Source of the DNA: Ascoidea rubescens DSM 1968
Taxonomy: Eukaryota; Ascomycota; Saccharomycetes; Ascoideales; Ascoideaceae
Reading direction: 5' to 3'
DNA: 64,000 bases
Assembly: GCF_001661345.1 (NCBI RefSeq)
Contig: NW_017962914.1
Location: 708,439-772,438 of the forward strand
Position 1 is the first letter of the stretch. The number at the start of each line of letters is the position of its first letter. The translations under genes and the position numbers were made by a program. Below the pieces are notes generated by a model. That model saw only the letters and a program-made list of their open reading frames with translations, did no database searches and was not told where the DNA came from. This document shows positions 55,530 through 64,000 of this stretch, one piece after another.

Positions 55530-56354
55530 ATGTCTACATCAAGTGCTTCCATACTTTTGCGACAATACAAAGAACTCAACGATCCTAAAAAGGGCATACC
55601 TTCTTTTCATATCGAGTTAGAAAATGGCAATATATTTTCTTGGATAGTTGGTGTCATGGTCTTAAATGAAGACAGCGTCTATCATGGAGGCTATTTCAAA
55701 GCTCAAATGAAATTCCCAAACGATTTTCCTTATTCTCCCCCAACTTTCAAATTCACTCCCCCAATTTACCATCCAAACGTTTATAAAGATGGAAGATTGT
55801 GCATCTCTATCTTGCATCAATCTGGTGACCCAACCTCTGAAGAACCCGATGCTGAAACTTGGAGACCCACTCAGAGTGTTGAAAGTGTCTTGGTCTCCAT
55901 AGTTTCTCTCCTAGAAGATCCAAATATCTCCTCTCCTGCTAATGTTGATGCTGCTGTTGATTGGAAAAAGAACAGGTCGAGTTACAATTCCAAAGTCAAA
56001 ACAGAAGTCGAAAGATCTAAACAAGATATCCCTGACGATTTTATCATGCCCACCTCAAAAACAGCTTATAGCGCTTCTAATCCAATCAACTACGATAACA
56101 ATGATATCGATGAAGATTTTTGGTATAGCAACGATGAGAGCTTCGATGATGATGACGATAATATTCTAATGAACGACTTTTCAGATAACGATATGGAAGA
56201 CGAAGAATACGAAGAAGAAGATGATGACTATTCTCAAACTCATAACTCAAATACAAATAATAATAGTAATAGTAATAGTAATAACAATCAAGATAACGCT
56301 AAAATATCAAAAGCAATAAATATTTTGAGAAATCAAAATCAACAAATATCATAA
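55530..56354 (+). CDS. CDC34: ubiquitin-conjugating enzyme Cdc34 (Ubc3)
   Basis: 274 aa from the ATG at 55530; the open frame upstream has no ATG. It is the E2 of SCF ubiquitin ligases, driving G1/S by destroying cyclins and CDK inhibitors. UBC fold: PPTFKFTPPIYHPNVYKDGRLCISILH with catalytic Cys at about residue 91, followed by the Cdc34-specific acidic insertion SGDPTSEEPDAETW and WRPTQSVESVLVSIVSLLEDPNI. The C-terminal tail (after about 190) is strongly acidic, with DDDDDN and EDEEYEEEDDDYS, as in yeast Cdc34, where it binds the SCF basic canyon. It ends in a Ser/Asn run. Convergent with PRP39. Confidence 0.96.
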   Translation: MSTSSASILLRQYKELNDPKKGIPSFHIELENGNIFSWIVGVMVLNEDSVYHGGYFKAQMKFPNDFPYSPPTFKFTPPIYHPNVYKDGRLCISILHQSGDPTSEEPDAETWRPTQSVESVLVSIVSLLEDPNISSPANVDAAVDWKKNRSSYNSKVKTEVERSKQDIPDDFIMPTSKTAYSASNPINYDNNDIDEDFWYSNDESFDDDDDNILMNDFSDNDMEDEEYEEEDDDYSQTHNSNTNNNSNSNSNNNQDNAKISKAINILRNQNQQIS

Positions 56355-56861
56355 TCAATTCTCTTACTTCATCACTATAATAAATTCTTTTTTTATTATT
56401 ATTATTAATTTTTCTTTACAATTAATTAACTAATCAATTAAATTTTTATTATTATTACCCTATTATTATTACTATTATTATTACTATTATTATTACCATT
56501 CCCATTTCCATTTCAGTTTCAGTTTCTATTTCAACTTCTATCTTTTTTATCTTTTTTATCTTTTTTATTTTTTTATTTTTTTTTTATCTTTTTTATCTTT
56601 CTGTTTTGATTTATCTACTCGTTTTAATCATCTGATTACTTCCATTTTAAAGTAATCAATCGTTAGTTTATGTATTAACCTCATACCTTAAATTTTCAAA
56701 CCTATCTTACTTTAGTATTCTTTTTTTTTTTTATCCTACTATTTTTATCTGATCTATTCCTTTCTTATCGTATTTACTTATTTATCTACTTTTTGGCATC
56801 CTATAGTATAATAAATAATAAATGTTTTTTTCAATATATATATATATAATTAACTATAATA
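56355..56861. other. AT-rich convergent intergenic with microsatellites
   Basis: Tail-to-tail spacer between CDC34 and PRP39. ATT/ACT trinucleotide runs (about 56448-56500), TTTTATC hexamer-like repeats (about 56540-56600) and poly-T tracts. Nothing gene-like. Confidence 0.55.
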
Positions 56862-59096
56862 CTAAAACTCATTGTATGAATTTAAATGCATTTCAAATAA
56901 TTTATCAACATCTTCGCTCAAAAATTCTGCAATTCCATCTCCATTGTCAACAAAATTTACCTGGCTTTCTTTTTCTTTTTCTTTTTCTTTTCTTTCAATC
57001 TCTTGTTTCTTTAATCTTAACCTTAGTCTCTCCTCAAATTCAAATATTTTCAAATCAATCAAATATTCTTCATAAAACTTATTCATTGTTTTTATTTGAT
57101 TCTGGATTATTCTTTGATTACTATTGTCCTTCTTGACATTTTTCTTTAAGTTTTCGATACTTTTCAAATAAACTTTATTTATAAACGTGTAATCAATATT
57201 GTTCCTAATAATATCATTATCATTATTGCTATCCTTATCCTTATCCTTACCCTTATCCTTATCATTTTCATTATCATTATTACTATCAATTTTTTTATCC
57301 CCGTCTCCATCATCAGTAATTATAATTTCTTTTTCCTTTTCTTCTTTGTCCTTATCTTTAACATTTAAAATCTCAATTATTATATCATTTTTATTAAATA
57401 TTAAAAATTTCATGTAATTATACCAAAATCTAAAACTCCATCCAAACTTTTTTTCATATCTTTCAAAAAATTTCAATTTTTCATTGTTTGAAATAATATT
57501 TTGATTTACATTATTCAAATATTCAAAAAATATATCAAATTGTTTATCAGTCTCTTCTTGAAATCTAATACTATCCAATTTTTCTTCCATTAGACTCAAA
57601 ACATAATTCTTTGAAGATTCTTCCAAATTTTCTAAACTACTATTAGTATTGCTATTGCTATTAGTAGCATTAGTATTGATACTATTATTCTTATTATAAC
57701 TAAACAAAATTTGAATATTTAAAAAATATACCCAAATCTCAATTTCATTCTTGAAACTTGAAAGTAAATCAATTATAATGTCATTCACTCTAAAATAATT
57801 TTTTTGATACAATTCAACTAGTACTAATTTTAATTTGACTTTTATTGATGTCTTTGGTAAATGGAAAATCGATCGAAGTAAAATGTTTTTACTGTTTTCA
57901 AATTCATTTAAATTGATATAGTAATTTGCATATCTCAACCAATATTTGTCATATAATGCAGTTGAAATTAAGCATCTTTCATAAATTGTTTGTATCTTTT
58001 TGTGGAAATTCTGAACTATGACTAAAGTGTTTAAATTTTTGTTCAAGGTTGAGTTGCTATTGGCATTATTGTTATTTTCATTATTATTCAATGCAATATT
58101 ATTGTTGTTGTTATTACTATTAGCATTGGGATTAAGACTGTTATTTATAATCACTAGGTTACAATTGGTGTAATTTAAAGTATCCAATTCATAATAGTTT
58201 AAATAGGATTCCCAAATTAATAATTCTTGTTTGGATAAATAAGTTGTATGAAAATACGGATGAACAATTTTTTTTTCAAACTCATATATCTTAAACACTT
58301 CATACTGAACTGTTATGTATAAATCAGTGTAAATTTTCTTTATTTTATTTTTGATATCTTTCAAGATTTTGGGAATATCAGATGAAAAATCAGAATTAGT
58401 TGAATCCTTTTTAAGCAACAATTGCAATGATTGATTGGTATAACCCAATTTGATTAGATCTTTATTAGTAACATAAGTTGAAACATCTTTTAAATTTAAG
58501 TTCAAATCTAGAAAATTCATAAATTTCTCATAATATTTTGAAAATCCATAAATTGGTAATTCAATCAATTTTCTTAGTATCAAATAAATTTGAAATTTTT
58601 TATCAGCCGAGTTTTCGTTATTTTCCTCTTCAAATTTTAAATACAAATCCCAAAAATCAGTCGAAAGGTAGTGCAATCCAATTTTTAGTTCAGCCTTGAG
58701 AAAGAGTCTTTTGATAAATTTGTACCTGTCAATACCATCAGTGTTATGGACAGTTAGAATCTTAAATTTCAAGTAATTTTCCCAAATCAATACCGAACTT
58801 GGAATGAACTTCAAAGCATTGAGAAAAATCAAATCAGCCTGGTTAATTTGACCAAGTTTAAAAAACCAGTTAGCAAATATTATCCAAAATTTCTCGTATA
58901 ACGGAAACTTGTCCAAGAATCGTTTGTAGCTGACATACAACAAAGCAATGTCATCATTGGAGCTTTTTTTGCAAATTCCACCATTTAGATTCTCAGCAGC
59001 AGTGAGTAACTTGACCCAAAGATCGTAGTTATCAGGATCAGTTACTAGTTGAAGAGCTACTTCATTGTATTCTGATTTCGACTTGTCAATCTCCAT
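56862..59096 (-). CDS. PRP39: U1 snRNP splicing factor Prp39
   Basis: 744 aa (S. cerevisiae Prp39 is about 629). A scaffold of the yeast U1 snRNP, built of HAT repeats. Repeated HAT signatures are visible: DNYDLWVKLLTAAENL, YEKFWIIFANWFFKLGQINQADLIFLNALKFIPSSVLIWENYLKF, DFWDLYLKFEEEN, and later YDKYWLRYANYYINL and FEFEERLRLRLKK. Low-complexity inserts: Asn-rich near residues 325-350, and a charged DKDKGKDKDKD insert near 620 from a CTTATC repeat (about 57225-57262). Prp42, a paralogue in S. cerevisiae, is the alternative. Many yeasts have one such protein working as a homodimer. Confidence 0.88.
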   Translation of the reverse strand: MEIDKSKSEYNEVALQLVTDPDNYDLWVKLLTAAENLNGGICKKSSNDDIALLYVSYKRFLDKFPLYEKFWIIFANWFFKLGQINQADLIFLNALKFIPSSVLIWENYLKFKILTVHNTDGIDRYKFIKRLFLKAELKIGLHYLSTDFWDLYLKFEEENNENSADKKFQIYLILRKLIELPIYGFSKYYEKFMNFLDLNLNLKDVSTYVTNKDLIKLGYTNQSLQLLLKKDSTNSDFSSDIPKILKDIKNKIKKIYTDLYITVQYEVFKIYEFEKKIVHPYFHTTYLSKQELLIWESYLNYYELDTLNYTNCNLVIINNSLNPNANSNNNNNNIALNNNENNNNANSNSTLNKNLNTLVIVQNFHKKIQTIYERCLISTALYDKYWLRYANYYINLNEFENSKNILLRSIFHLPKTSIKVKLKLVLVELYQKNYFRVNDIIIDLLSSFKNEIEIWVYFLNIQILFSYNKNNSINTNATNSNSNTNSSLENLEESSKNYVLSLMEEKLDSIRFQEETDKQFDIFFEYLNNVNQNIISNNEKLKFFERYEKKFGWSFRFWYNYMKFLIFNKNDIIIEILNVKDKDKEEKEKEIIITDDGDGDKKIDSNNDNENDKDKGKDKDKDSNNDNDIIRNNIDYTFINKVYLKSIENLKKNVKKDNSNQRIIQNQIKTMNKFYEEYLIDLKIFEFEERLRLRLKKQEIERKEKEKEKESQVNFVDNGDGIAEFLSEDVDKLFEMHLNSYNEF

Positions 59097-59426
59097 AGTT
59101 CCACGCCAACAAGTTGATTCTCACAACATAGTACGAAACCAAAGCTAACCACTGGCGATTATATCTTCTCTTCAACACAGTTTCTTTCTTTGGAATCAGA
59201 AACAGAGAAATCAACTGCAAAACTAAAAAAAAAAGTTGAGCACGTGGAGCCAGCAATAGGGTTGGCGTAGTTGACTGTTATTGTATGCACATATGCATAT
59301 TTAGCTGTTTCCAGAGATGCTGATCAATATTATTTTTGTTATTATTAATGCTGACTGATTTTTGTTTCTTATCAGTGCTTCTCTTTCTGCTCTTTCTGCT
59401 GTTGGAGAGTATCAACAAGAACCAGT
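59097..59426. promoter_or_regulatory. divergent PRP39/FMN1 promoter
   Basis: 330 bp with CACGTG at 59241-59246, nearly midway (145 bp from the PRP39 ATG, 181 bp from the FMN1 ATG). No other element recognised. Confidence 0.5.
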
Positions 59427-60026
59427 ATGACTAAAGCAGCTTTGACCATCAGGGCCAGAATCCCCAAAAAGCCAATTTCTCCATATCCCATAAGGGAGTC
59501 TGCACAGATCATATCTGGCTTTGGCAGAGGCTCGTCTGATTTAGGGATTCCTACTGCGAATATCCCCATTTCCCAGACTTCAAAGGCTTTCCAAGCTCTT
59601 CAGCCTGGGGTTTATTTTGGGTATTGCAGCATACACAAGAACTTGAACAAAAGGCTCGGTCCCCAGATCTTAGCTACAAATAACCATATCAACGAAAATA
59701 ACAATATAAGGAGAAACATCGAATTCAAGTACGGTTTTGGTTTAGATGAGAAAAACGATTTGAGTGTTTCACTTCCTCAAGTTATGTCAGTTGGCTACAA
59801 TCCATTCTATGGAAATCAAGAAAAGAGTTGTGAAATCCATATAATTCATAATTTTAAAACAGATTTTTATGGAGCAATCATCCAATTTAATATATTAGGT
59901 TATATTAGACCCGAATTGGATTTTGTCAATGTTCAAGCTTTAATTGATGATATAAATTTAGATATTAAGTCTGCTCTAGAAGTTTTGAAAAAGGAAGAAT
60001 ATAAAAAATACATAGATTATTTGTAA
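59427..60026 (+). CDS. FMN1: riboflavin kinase Fmn1
   Basis: 199 aa (S. cerevisiae Fmn1 is 218). It phosphorylates riboflavin to FMN using ATP. The fingerprint GFGRGSSDLGIPTANIP (about residues 31-47) holds the flavokinase nucleotide/metal-binding PTAN motif. PGVYFGYCSI, VMSVGYNPFYGNQEKSCEIHI (with the catalytic Glu region) and the YIRPELDF-like tail also match. Two membrane-like segments are absent, so there is no clear targeting signal, although the very N-terminus is basic. Convergent with NHP2, with 203 bp between stops holding AAATA/AAGTA pentamer repeats (60102-60160). Confidence 0.96.
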   Translation: MTKAALTIRARIPKKPISPYPIRESAQIISGFGRGSSDLGIPTANIPISQTSKAFQALQPGVYFGYCSIHKNLNKRLGPQILATNNHINENNNIRRNIEFKYGFGLDEKNDLSVSLPQVMSVGYNPFYGNQEKSCEIHIIHNFKTDFYGAIIQFNILGYIRPELDFVNVQALIDDINLDIKSALEVLKKEEYKKYIDYL

Positions 60027-60229
60027 TTATTTCAAATGTTTCAATTATTACCTTGATACTTGTCACTAAAATTGAAATTAAAGCTCAAATTGAAATTTTG
60101 ATAAAATAAAATAAAATAAAATAAAATAAAGTAAAGTAAAGTAAAGTAAAGTAAAATAAATGGACACTCGTGGATTTTCTTTTATATAAATACAATAAAT
60201 AATCATTATATCACATTCATTAAATAAAT

Positions 60230-60742
60230 TCATAATACACTTATTTCTTTAACGACTTCATCATAATTCTCCTTGTACTCCTCACTATCACCAGAATTTT
60301 TCTTATTCGATTTTCCTCCTCCTGGAACTATCATAATGCAACTCGTTGGTCTCTTTGTAGCTCCTGCTGATCCTAAATCTTCTTTTGATGGGATAAATAA
60401 ATATGGCACTGTGTTATCTTCACATAAAACAGGCAAGTGAGATATAACATCTGGAGGTGAAATATCTCCTGCAATTACCACTAATCCCTTATCGCCTTTT
60501 CTAAGGGCTTTTACAACTTCTTTGACTCCTCTTCTGACATGTTTTTGTTTGGATGCCTTTTTAACTGTCTTTAAAATTTTTTTATTCAATTTCTTTGGAG
60601 CTAATGGTCTAGCAAATGGTAAAACTGCTGGCAATCTTTTTTCATAATTATCAATTTTCTCAATGTCTTCTCTTGTTACTTGCTTGCTAGAAGTCTTCTT
60701 TGATGATTTATCTTTTTTTTCTTTCTTTTCTTTCTTTCCCAT
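60230..60742 (-). CDS. NHP2: H/ACA snoRNP protein Nhp2
   Basis: 170 aa from the ATG at 60742 (S. cerevisiae Nhp2 is 156). A core subunit of H/ACA snoRNPs, which make pseudouridines in rRNA. Very basic start (GKKEKKEKKDKSSKK). The L7Ae/L30e RNA-binding fold shows FARPLAPKKLNKKILKTVKKA, RRGVKEVVKALRKGDKGLVVIAGDISPPDVISHLPVLCED and VPYLFIPSKEDLGSAGATKRPTS (about 45-145). The Ser/Glu/Lys C-terminal tail is slightly longer than in yeast. Its promoter carries a PAC core and two RRPE elements. Confidence 0.97.
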   Translation of the reverse strand: MGKKEKKEKKDKSSKKTSSKQVTREDIEKIDNYEKRLPAVLPFARPLAPKKLNKKILKTVKKASKQKHVRRGVKEVVKALRKGDKGLVVIAGDISPPDVISHLPVLCEDNTVPYLFIPSKEDLGSAGATKRPTSCIMIVPGGGKSNKKNSGDSEEYKENYDEVVKEISVL

Positions 60743-60783
60743 CTTCAATTGTCTCTATTATTGTATTGTTTCAATATTGTTTT

Positions 60784-60832
60784 GATGAGGAAACTTGAAA
60801 TGAAAAATTTTGAACGCTTTCTAAAATTTTTC
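60784..60832. promoter_or_regulatory. PAC + two RRPE elements (NHP2/PRP28)
   Basis: GATGAG (PAC core) at 60784-60789, TGAAAAATTTTG at 60801-60812 and AAAATTTTTC at 60823-60832, the last two being RRPE matches in opposite orientations. They start 42 bp upstream of the NHP2 ATG. PAC and RRPE together mark ribosome-biogenesis genes, bound in S. cerevisiae by Dot6/Tod6 and Stb3. Confidence 0.75.
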
Positions 60833-61026
60833 TTAGAACATGAAAAAACCCAGCCCTTTTGGAACGGGATTTTATTTATATTTTGTGTTTAAGAAATGTC
60901 AGTATACTCCCCTTTTAAATGGGATTATTTGGTTTCTGTCTTTAAATCGCAAATTTTAACAATCACAGTCTGATTCTATTTGATTTCAAAAGGAATTACA
61001 ATTGAATCTTTCGAAATTCCTTCCAA

Positions 61027-62826
61027 ATGTCAAATAATGAGCTAATATCATTGGAAAAGTTATTATCAAAAAATGATAATGACCAAGGCTCTAATAAAAT
61101 AAAATTTATATCCAAAAAACGAAGGTTGAAATTGAAAAAACAGAAAGATAATGAAACTGAAGCGAAAAAAATAAAGGCCCATGTTATCAATAAATCTAAT
61201 CAAAATCAGCTTTCTATCAACAACAACCGAGATAATCATATAAAAAGCATTGAAAACAAAAGTATAATTAATTTCAACAACAATTCAATCAACAATGTCA
61301 GATATAAAAACACTAATAACAACAATAATGGACAATCATCAACAGTGCCACCATCAAAAAAATTAAAGAAGAGCAAATTCAAGTTTGCTTGGGACGATAA
61401 TGAAGATACTTCAGCTTCAGCAGAAATTAAGCCAATAATCTCAATAGATGCTCAATCCCAAAACAACGACATATCTGCTGCATTATCCAGAAAAATCAAT
61501 TGGAACAGTAAGCACTGGTCTGAAAAACCATTAAATGAAATGACTGACAGAGACTGGAGGATCTTGAAAGAAGACTTTGAAATTAACTCAAAGGGAAACA
61601 TTGTTGAAAAACCGTTGAGATCATGGAGTGAGAGCAAGATTAATACTGAAATATTAAAAATTCTAAAACTGTTAAATTATAGAGACCCAACACCAATTCA
61701 AAGAGCTGCAATCCCAATTGCTATCAATCGGAAGGATGTGTTGGGAATTGCTGAGACTGGCTCAGGGAAAACATTAAGTTATATAATTCCATTACTAACA
61801 TACTTACTTACATTGCCCAGGGTTAACTATCATACAAAGAATGATGGACCATATGCATTAGTATTAGCACCCACAAGAGAATTAGCTCAGCAAATTGAAA
61901 AGGAGTGCTCTAAGTTTTGTCATAGACTAAGAATAAAACTAACCTCTGTTGTTGGTGGGTATAAATTGGAAAGCAACTCATTTAATTTATCTAATGGTGT
62001 TGAAGTGTTGATTGCCACACCTGGTCGATTATTAGATTGTATTGATAGGAAGATCTTAGTTTTGAATCAATGTTACTACTTGATAATTGACGAAGCAGAC
62101 AGAATGATTGATTTAGGATTTGAGAGTCAGGTCTCGAAAATATTAGAAATTCTACCCAAATATCAAAAACGAACATCAATGATGTATACAGCTACAATGC
62201 CCCCGACTATTAAAAAGTTGGTCAAGAATTATCTTAATAATTCCAATACTATTATAATAGGAAACCTAGACAAAGCAGTTGATAGTGTTGAGCAAAAAGT
62301 TGAATTTTTGAATACTGAGGAGCAGAAAAATCGAAGATTGATTTCGATTTTAAACTCCAACAACTACTATCCTCCGATTATTATATTTGTCAACTATAAG
62401 AAGACATGCGAAAACCTAAGCACTATAATCAACGAAAAGTCAAGGTTCAAGTCCACGATCATTCATGGGTCAAAGAATCAAGACCAAAGAGAGTTGGCCA
62501 TAACGAATCTTAAACAAGGAAAATTCGATATATTGATTGCAACAGATGTGGCAGGTCGAGGTATCGACATTCCGGATGTTTCATTGGTCATCAACTACCA
62601 GATGTCGAGAACCATCGAAGACTACATTCACAGAATTGGCAGAACAGGCCGAGCTGGCAAGCTAGGAACAGCAATAACATTTTTACATAACAAGGACGAC
62701 AACGATGTGTTGTACGACCTCAAAAACATGGTTCTCAAGAGCTCGTTGAGTAAGTGCCCTGACGAACTTAGACGTCACCCCGCAGCCATCAGCAAACCCA
62801 ACCAGTTCAAGGCAATTGATCAATAG
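61027..62826 (+). CDS. PRP28: DEAD-box RNA helicase Prp28
   Basis: 599 aa (S. cerevisiae Prp28 is 588). It releases U1 from the 5' splice site during spliceosome activation, letting U6 replace it. After a basic low-complexity N-terminus it has KHWSEKPLNEMTDRDWRILKEDFEI (about 159-183), a Prp28-specific phrase. Helicase motifs follow: Q-motif PTPIQRAAIP, Walker A AETGSGKT (about 242-249), PTRELAQQ, TPGRLLD, DEAD (355-358), TAT in place of SAT, ARG-region ATDVAGRGIDIPDV and HRIGRTGR (535-542). Divergent from NHP2 by 284 bp. Confidence 0.96.
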   Translation: MSNNELISLEKLLSKNDNDQGSNKIKFISKKRRLKLKKQKDNETEAKKIKAHVINKSNQNQLSINNNRDNHIKSIENKSIINFNNNSINNVRYKNTNNNNNGQSSTVPPSKKLKKSKFKFAWDDNEDTSASAEIKPIISIDAQSQNNDISAALSRKINWNSKHWSEKPLNEMTDRDWRILKEDFEINSKGNIVEKPLRSWSESKINTEILKILKLLNYRDPTPIQRAAIPIAINRKDVLGIAETGSGKTLSYIIPLLTYLLTLPRVNYHTKNDGPYALVLAPTRELAQQIEKECSKFCHRLRIKLTSVVGGYKLESNSFNLSNGVEVLIATPGRLLDCIDRKILVLNQCYYLIIDEADRMIDLGFESQVSKILEILPKYQKRTSMMYTATMPPTIKKLVKNYLNNSNTIIIGNLDKAVDSVEQKVEFLNTEEQKNRRLISILNSNNYYPPIIIFVNYKKTCENLSTIINEKSRFKSTIIHGSKNQDQRELAITNLKQGKFDILIATDVAGRGIDIPDVSLVINYQMSRTIEDYIHRIGRTGRAGKLGTAITFLHNKDDNDVLYDLKNMVLKSSLSKCPDELRRHPAAISKPNQFKAIDQ

Positions 62827-63140
62827 ACCCTTTCCATCTCTGTTGTTTCCTTCAGTTCTTTTCTCTCTTCTCTTCTCTTCTCTTCTTTATATCGTCTCGT
62901 CCCGTTTTGGAAAGTAGCGTTAGAGCCCTAATCATCAGGGCTCAGATCACGGGCCCATTTTTCAAAAAACACCTGTTCAAAGTTTGATGAAATTTGGCTC
63001 AAACTGTTTTGGCTTCATGAAAGCCACTGTTCAATACAGACGCAATTGAATTCTCGCCAATTGGAGACTCCATTAAATATTCATTAACCATCCTCTTTGC
63101 ATTTGTACTTTAGTTTGATATCCTTTGGAAGTTAGGCTCA
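62827..63140. other. PRP28 3' flank / PMT2 promoter
   Basis: 314 bp. A TCTTCTC run follows the PRP28 stop. A perfect 7-bp hairpin GAGCCCT...AGGGCTC lies at 62923-62943 (7-nt loop), followed by CACGGGCCC. It could be a 3'-end structure or a promoter palindrome; nothing else seen. Confidence 0.5.
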
Positions 63141-64000
63141 ATGAGTACCTCCAAGTCAACTGGGATCGAAAAGTCCTCACTACACACCAGCAGAAAGATA
63201 ACAAAAACAGATGAGCTGAAATCTTCAATACCCCCAAAGGAAGATGAAGCAGAAGTTGAATTAGTATTCGACGATCCAAAAAAATACGCCCAGTATGAGC
63301 TAGAAAACATGAATCAATCCTTACTAAAAGCTGAAGCGATTATAATGCCTATTGTCTTCACTCTATTGTCACTATTCACAAGAATGTATAAAATTGGAAT
63401 AAATAACCATGTCGTTTGGGATGAAGCACATTTTGGAAAATTTGGTTCTTACTACTTGAGACATGAGTTTTATCATGATGTTCATCCACCTTTAGGAAAA
63501 ATGTTAGTTGGGTTATCTGGCTACTTGGCTGGATACAATGGATCTTGGGATTTCCCATCTGGAAATGAATATCCCGAATATATTGACTATGTCAAAATGA
63601 GAATATTTCAAGCTGTTTTCTCTTCGTTATGTGTTCCCTTTGCTTACTTCACTTGCAAAAGCATTGGCTTTTCTGTATATTCCACTTGGTTATTTACTTT
63701 AATGGTATTATTAGACAATTCATATGTTACTCTTGGAAGATTCATTTTGTTAGATTCAATGTTATTGTTATTTACCGTGACCACTTTCTTTTGCTTAGTC
63801 CGATTCCACAATGAAAAAAAGAAACCATTTCAAAGAAAATGGTGGAAGTGGATCCTATTGTTAGGTATCTCAATTGGTTGTGTATGTTCTGTTAAAATGG
63901 TTGGATTGTTTGTTACTGCTTTAGTTGGAATTTATACAATTATTGAGCTATGGAACCAATTTGGTGATAAAACTCTTGCTAACGGAATTTATGTTTGTCA
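63141..64000 (+). CDS. PMT2: protein O-mannosyltransferase Pmt2 (5' part, runs off the window)
   Basis: 286 codons are present and open to the window end. It is an ER membrane enzyme that transfers mannose from dolichyl-phosphate-mannose to Ser/Thr of secretory proteins, normally as a Pmt1-Pmt2 heterodimer. After a polar cytosolic N-terminus (about 65 aa), the GT39 domain begins with [25 protein letters not shown], containing the catalytic DE pair (residues 94-95). [31 protein letters not shown] and several membrane helices follow, with [13 protein letters not shown] and SVKMVGLFV. These blocks match the PMT2 subfamily as I recall it ([20 protein letters not shown]). PMT3/PMT6-type members are less likely. 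Confidence 0.95.
   Translation, partial: MSTSKSTGIEKSSLHTSRKITKTDELKSSIPPKEDEAEVELVFDDPKKYAQYELENMNQSLLKAEAIIMPIVFTLLSLFTRMYKIGINNHVVWDEAHFGKFGSYYLRHEFYHDVHPPLGKMLVGLSGYLAGYNGSWDFPSGNEYPEYIDYVKMRIFQAVFSSLCVPFAYFTCKSIGFSVYSTWLFTLMVLLDNSYVTLGRFILLDSMLLLFTVTTFFCLVRFHNEKKKPFQRKWWKWILLLGISIGCVCSVKMVGLFVTALVGIYTIIELWNQFGDKTLANGIYVC

Overview
The window is about 64 kb of a budding yeast (Saccharomycotina) nuclear chromosome. The evidence is a set of single-copy fungal genes, almost all intronless (SPT6, TED1, COG4, RAD10, RSC9, TRL1, MET17, TIM12, RRP8, MPE1, CDC34, PRP39, FMN1, NHP2, PRP28, PMT2), very AT-rich coding sequence, long Asn/Asp/Ser tracts, short or absent introns with a yeast branch point, and a fungal tRNA-Gly(GCC). 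The exact genus cannot be read from the sequence. The low GC, poly-Asn richness and a VIT/vWA gene that I recall as missing from Saccharomyces suggest a lineage outside Saccharomycetaceae, but this is inference.

Layout. 1-2.5 kb: tandem repeats, a decayed acidic reading frame, and tRNA-Gly with its Pol III TATA box and terminator. 2.6-4.7 kb: an arrestin-family gene. 4.7-7.9 kb: mostly non-coding, with one doubtful small ORF and a GC-rich promoter patch. 7.9-9.9 kb: an alpha/beta-hydrolase fused to a dual-specificity phosphatase. 9.9-16.9 kb and 19.3-23.3 kb: two gene deserts flanking one unrecognised poly-Asn gene (16.9-19.3 kb). 23.3-64 kb: a gene-dense block: SPT6 and TED1 in tandem, COG4/RAD10 divergent, RSC9 divergent from a membrane-anchored coiled-coil gene, a small hypothetical gene divergent from a VIT/vWA gene, then TRL1, MET17, TIM12, RRP8 and MPE1 in tandem on the minus strand, CDC34 divergent from MPE1 and convergent with PRP39, FMN1 convergent with NHP2, NHP2 divergent from PRP28, and the 5' part of PMT2 running off the end.

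The genes are mostly unrelated housekeeping functions: transcription/chromatin (SPT6, RSC9), ER/Golgi (TED1, COG4, PMT2), RNA processing (TRL1, RRP8, MPE1, PRP39, NHP2, PRP28), sulfur assimilation (MET17), mitochondrial import (TIM12), DNA repair (RAD10), ubiquitin (CDC34) and flavin metabolism (FMN1). TED1 and PMT2 both concern ER maturation of secreted proteins. The two U1/tri-snRNP splicing factors (PRP39, PRP28) are near each other but in separate units.

The most interesting pattern is regulatory. Several promoters are GC-rich islands (55-65% GC in 60-bp samples I counted) inside a genome whose coding DNA can fall below 20% GC. The palindrome CACGTG recurs in nearly all of these islands: I found ten copies, all upstream of genes and none inside a gene. 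Other promoter-specific findings are a three-fold repeated 12-13-mer upstream of the VIT/vWA gene, a CACGTG/CCGAGTCA cluster upstream of RSC9, and a PAC+RRPE module between NHP2 and PRP28. TIM12 is a two-exon gene with a 64-nt intron.
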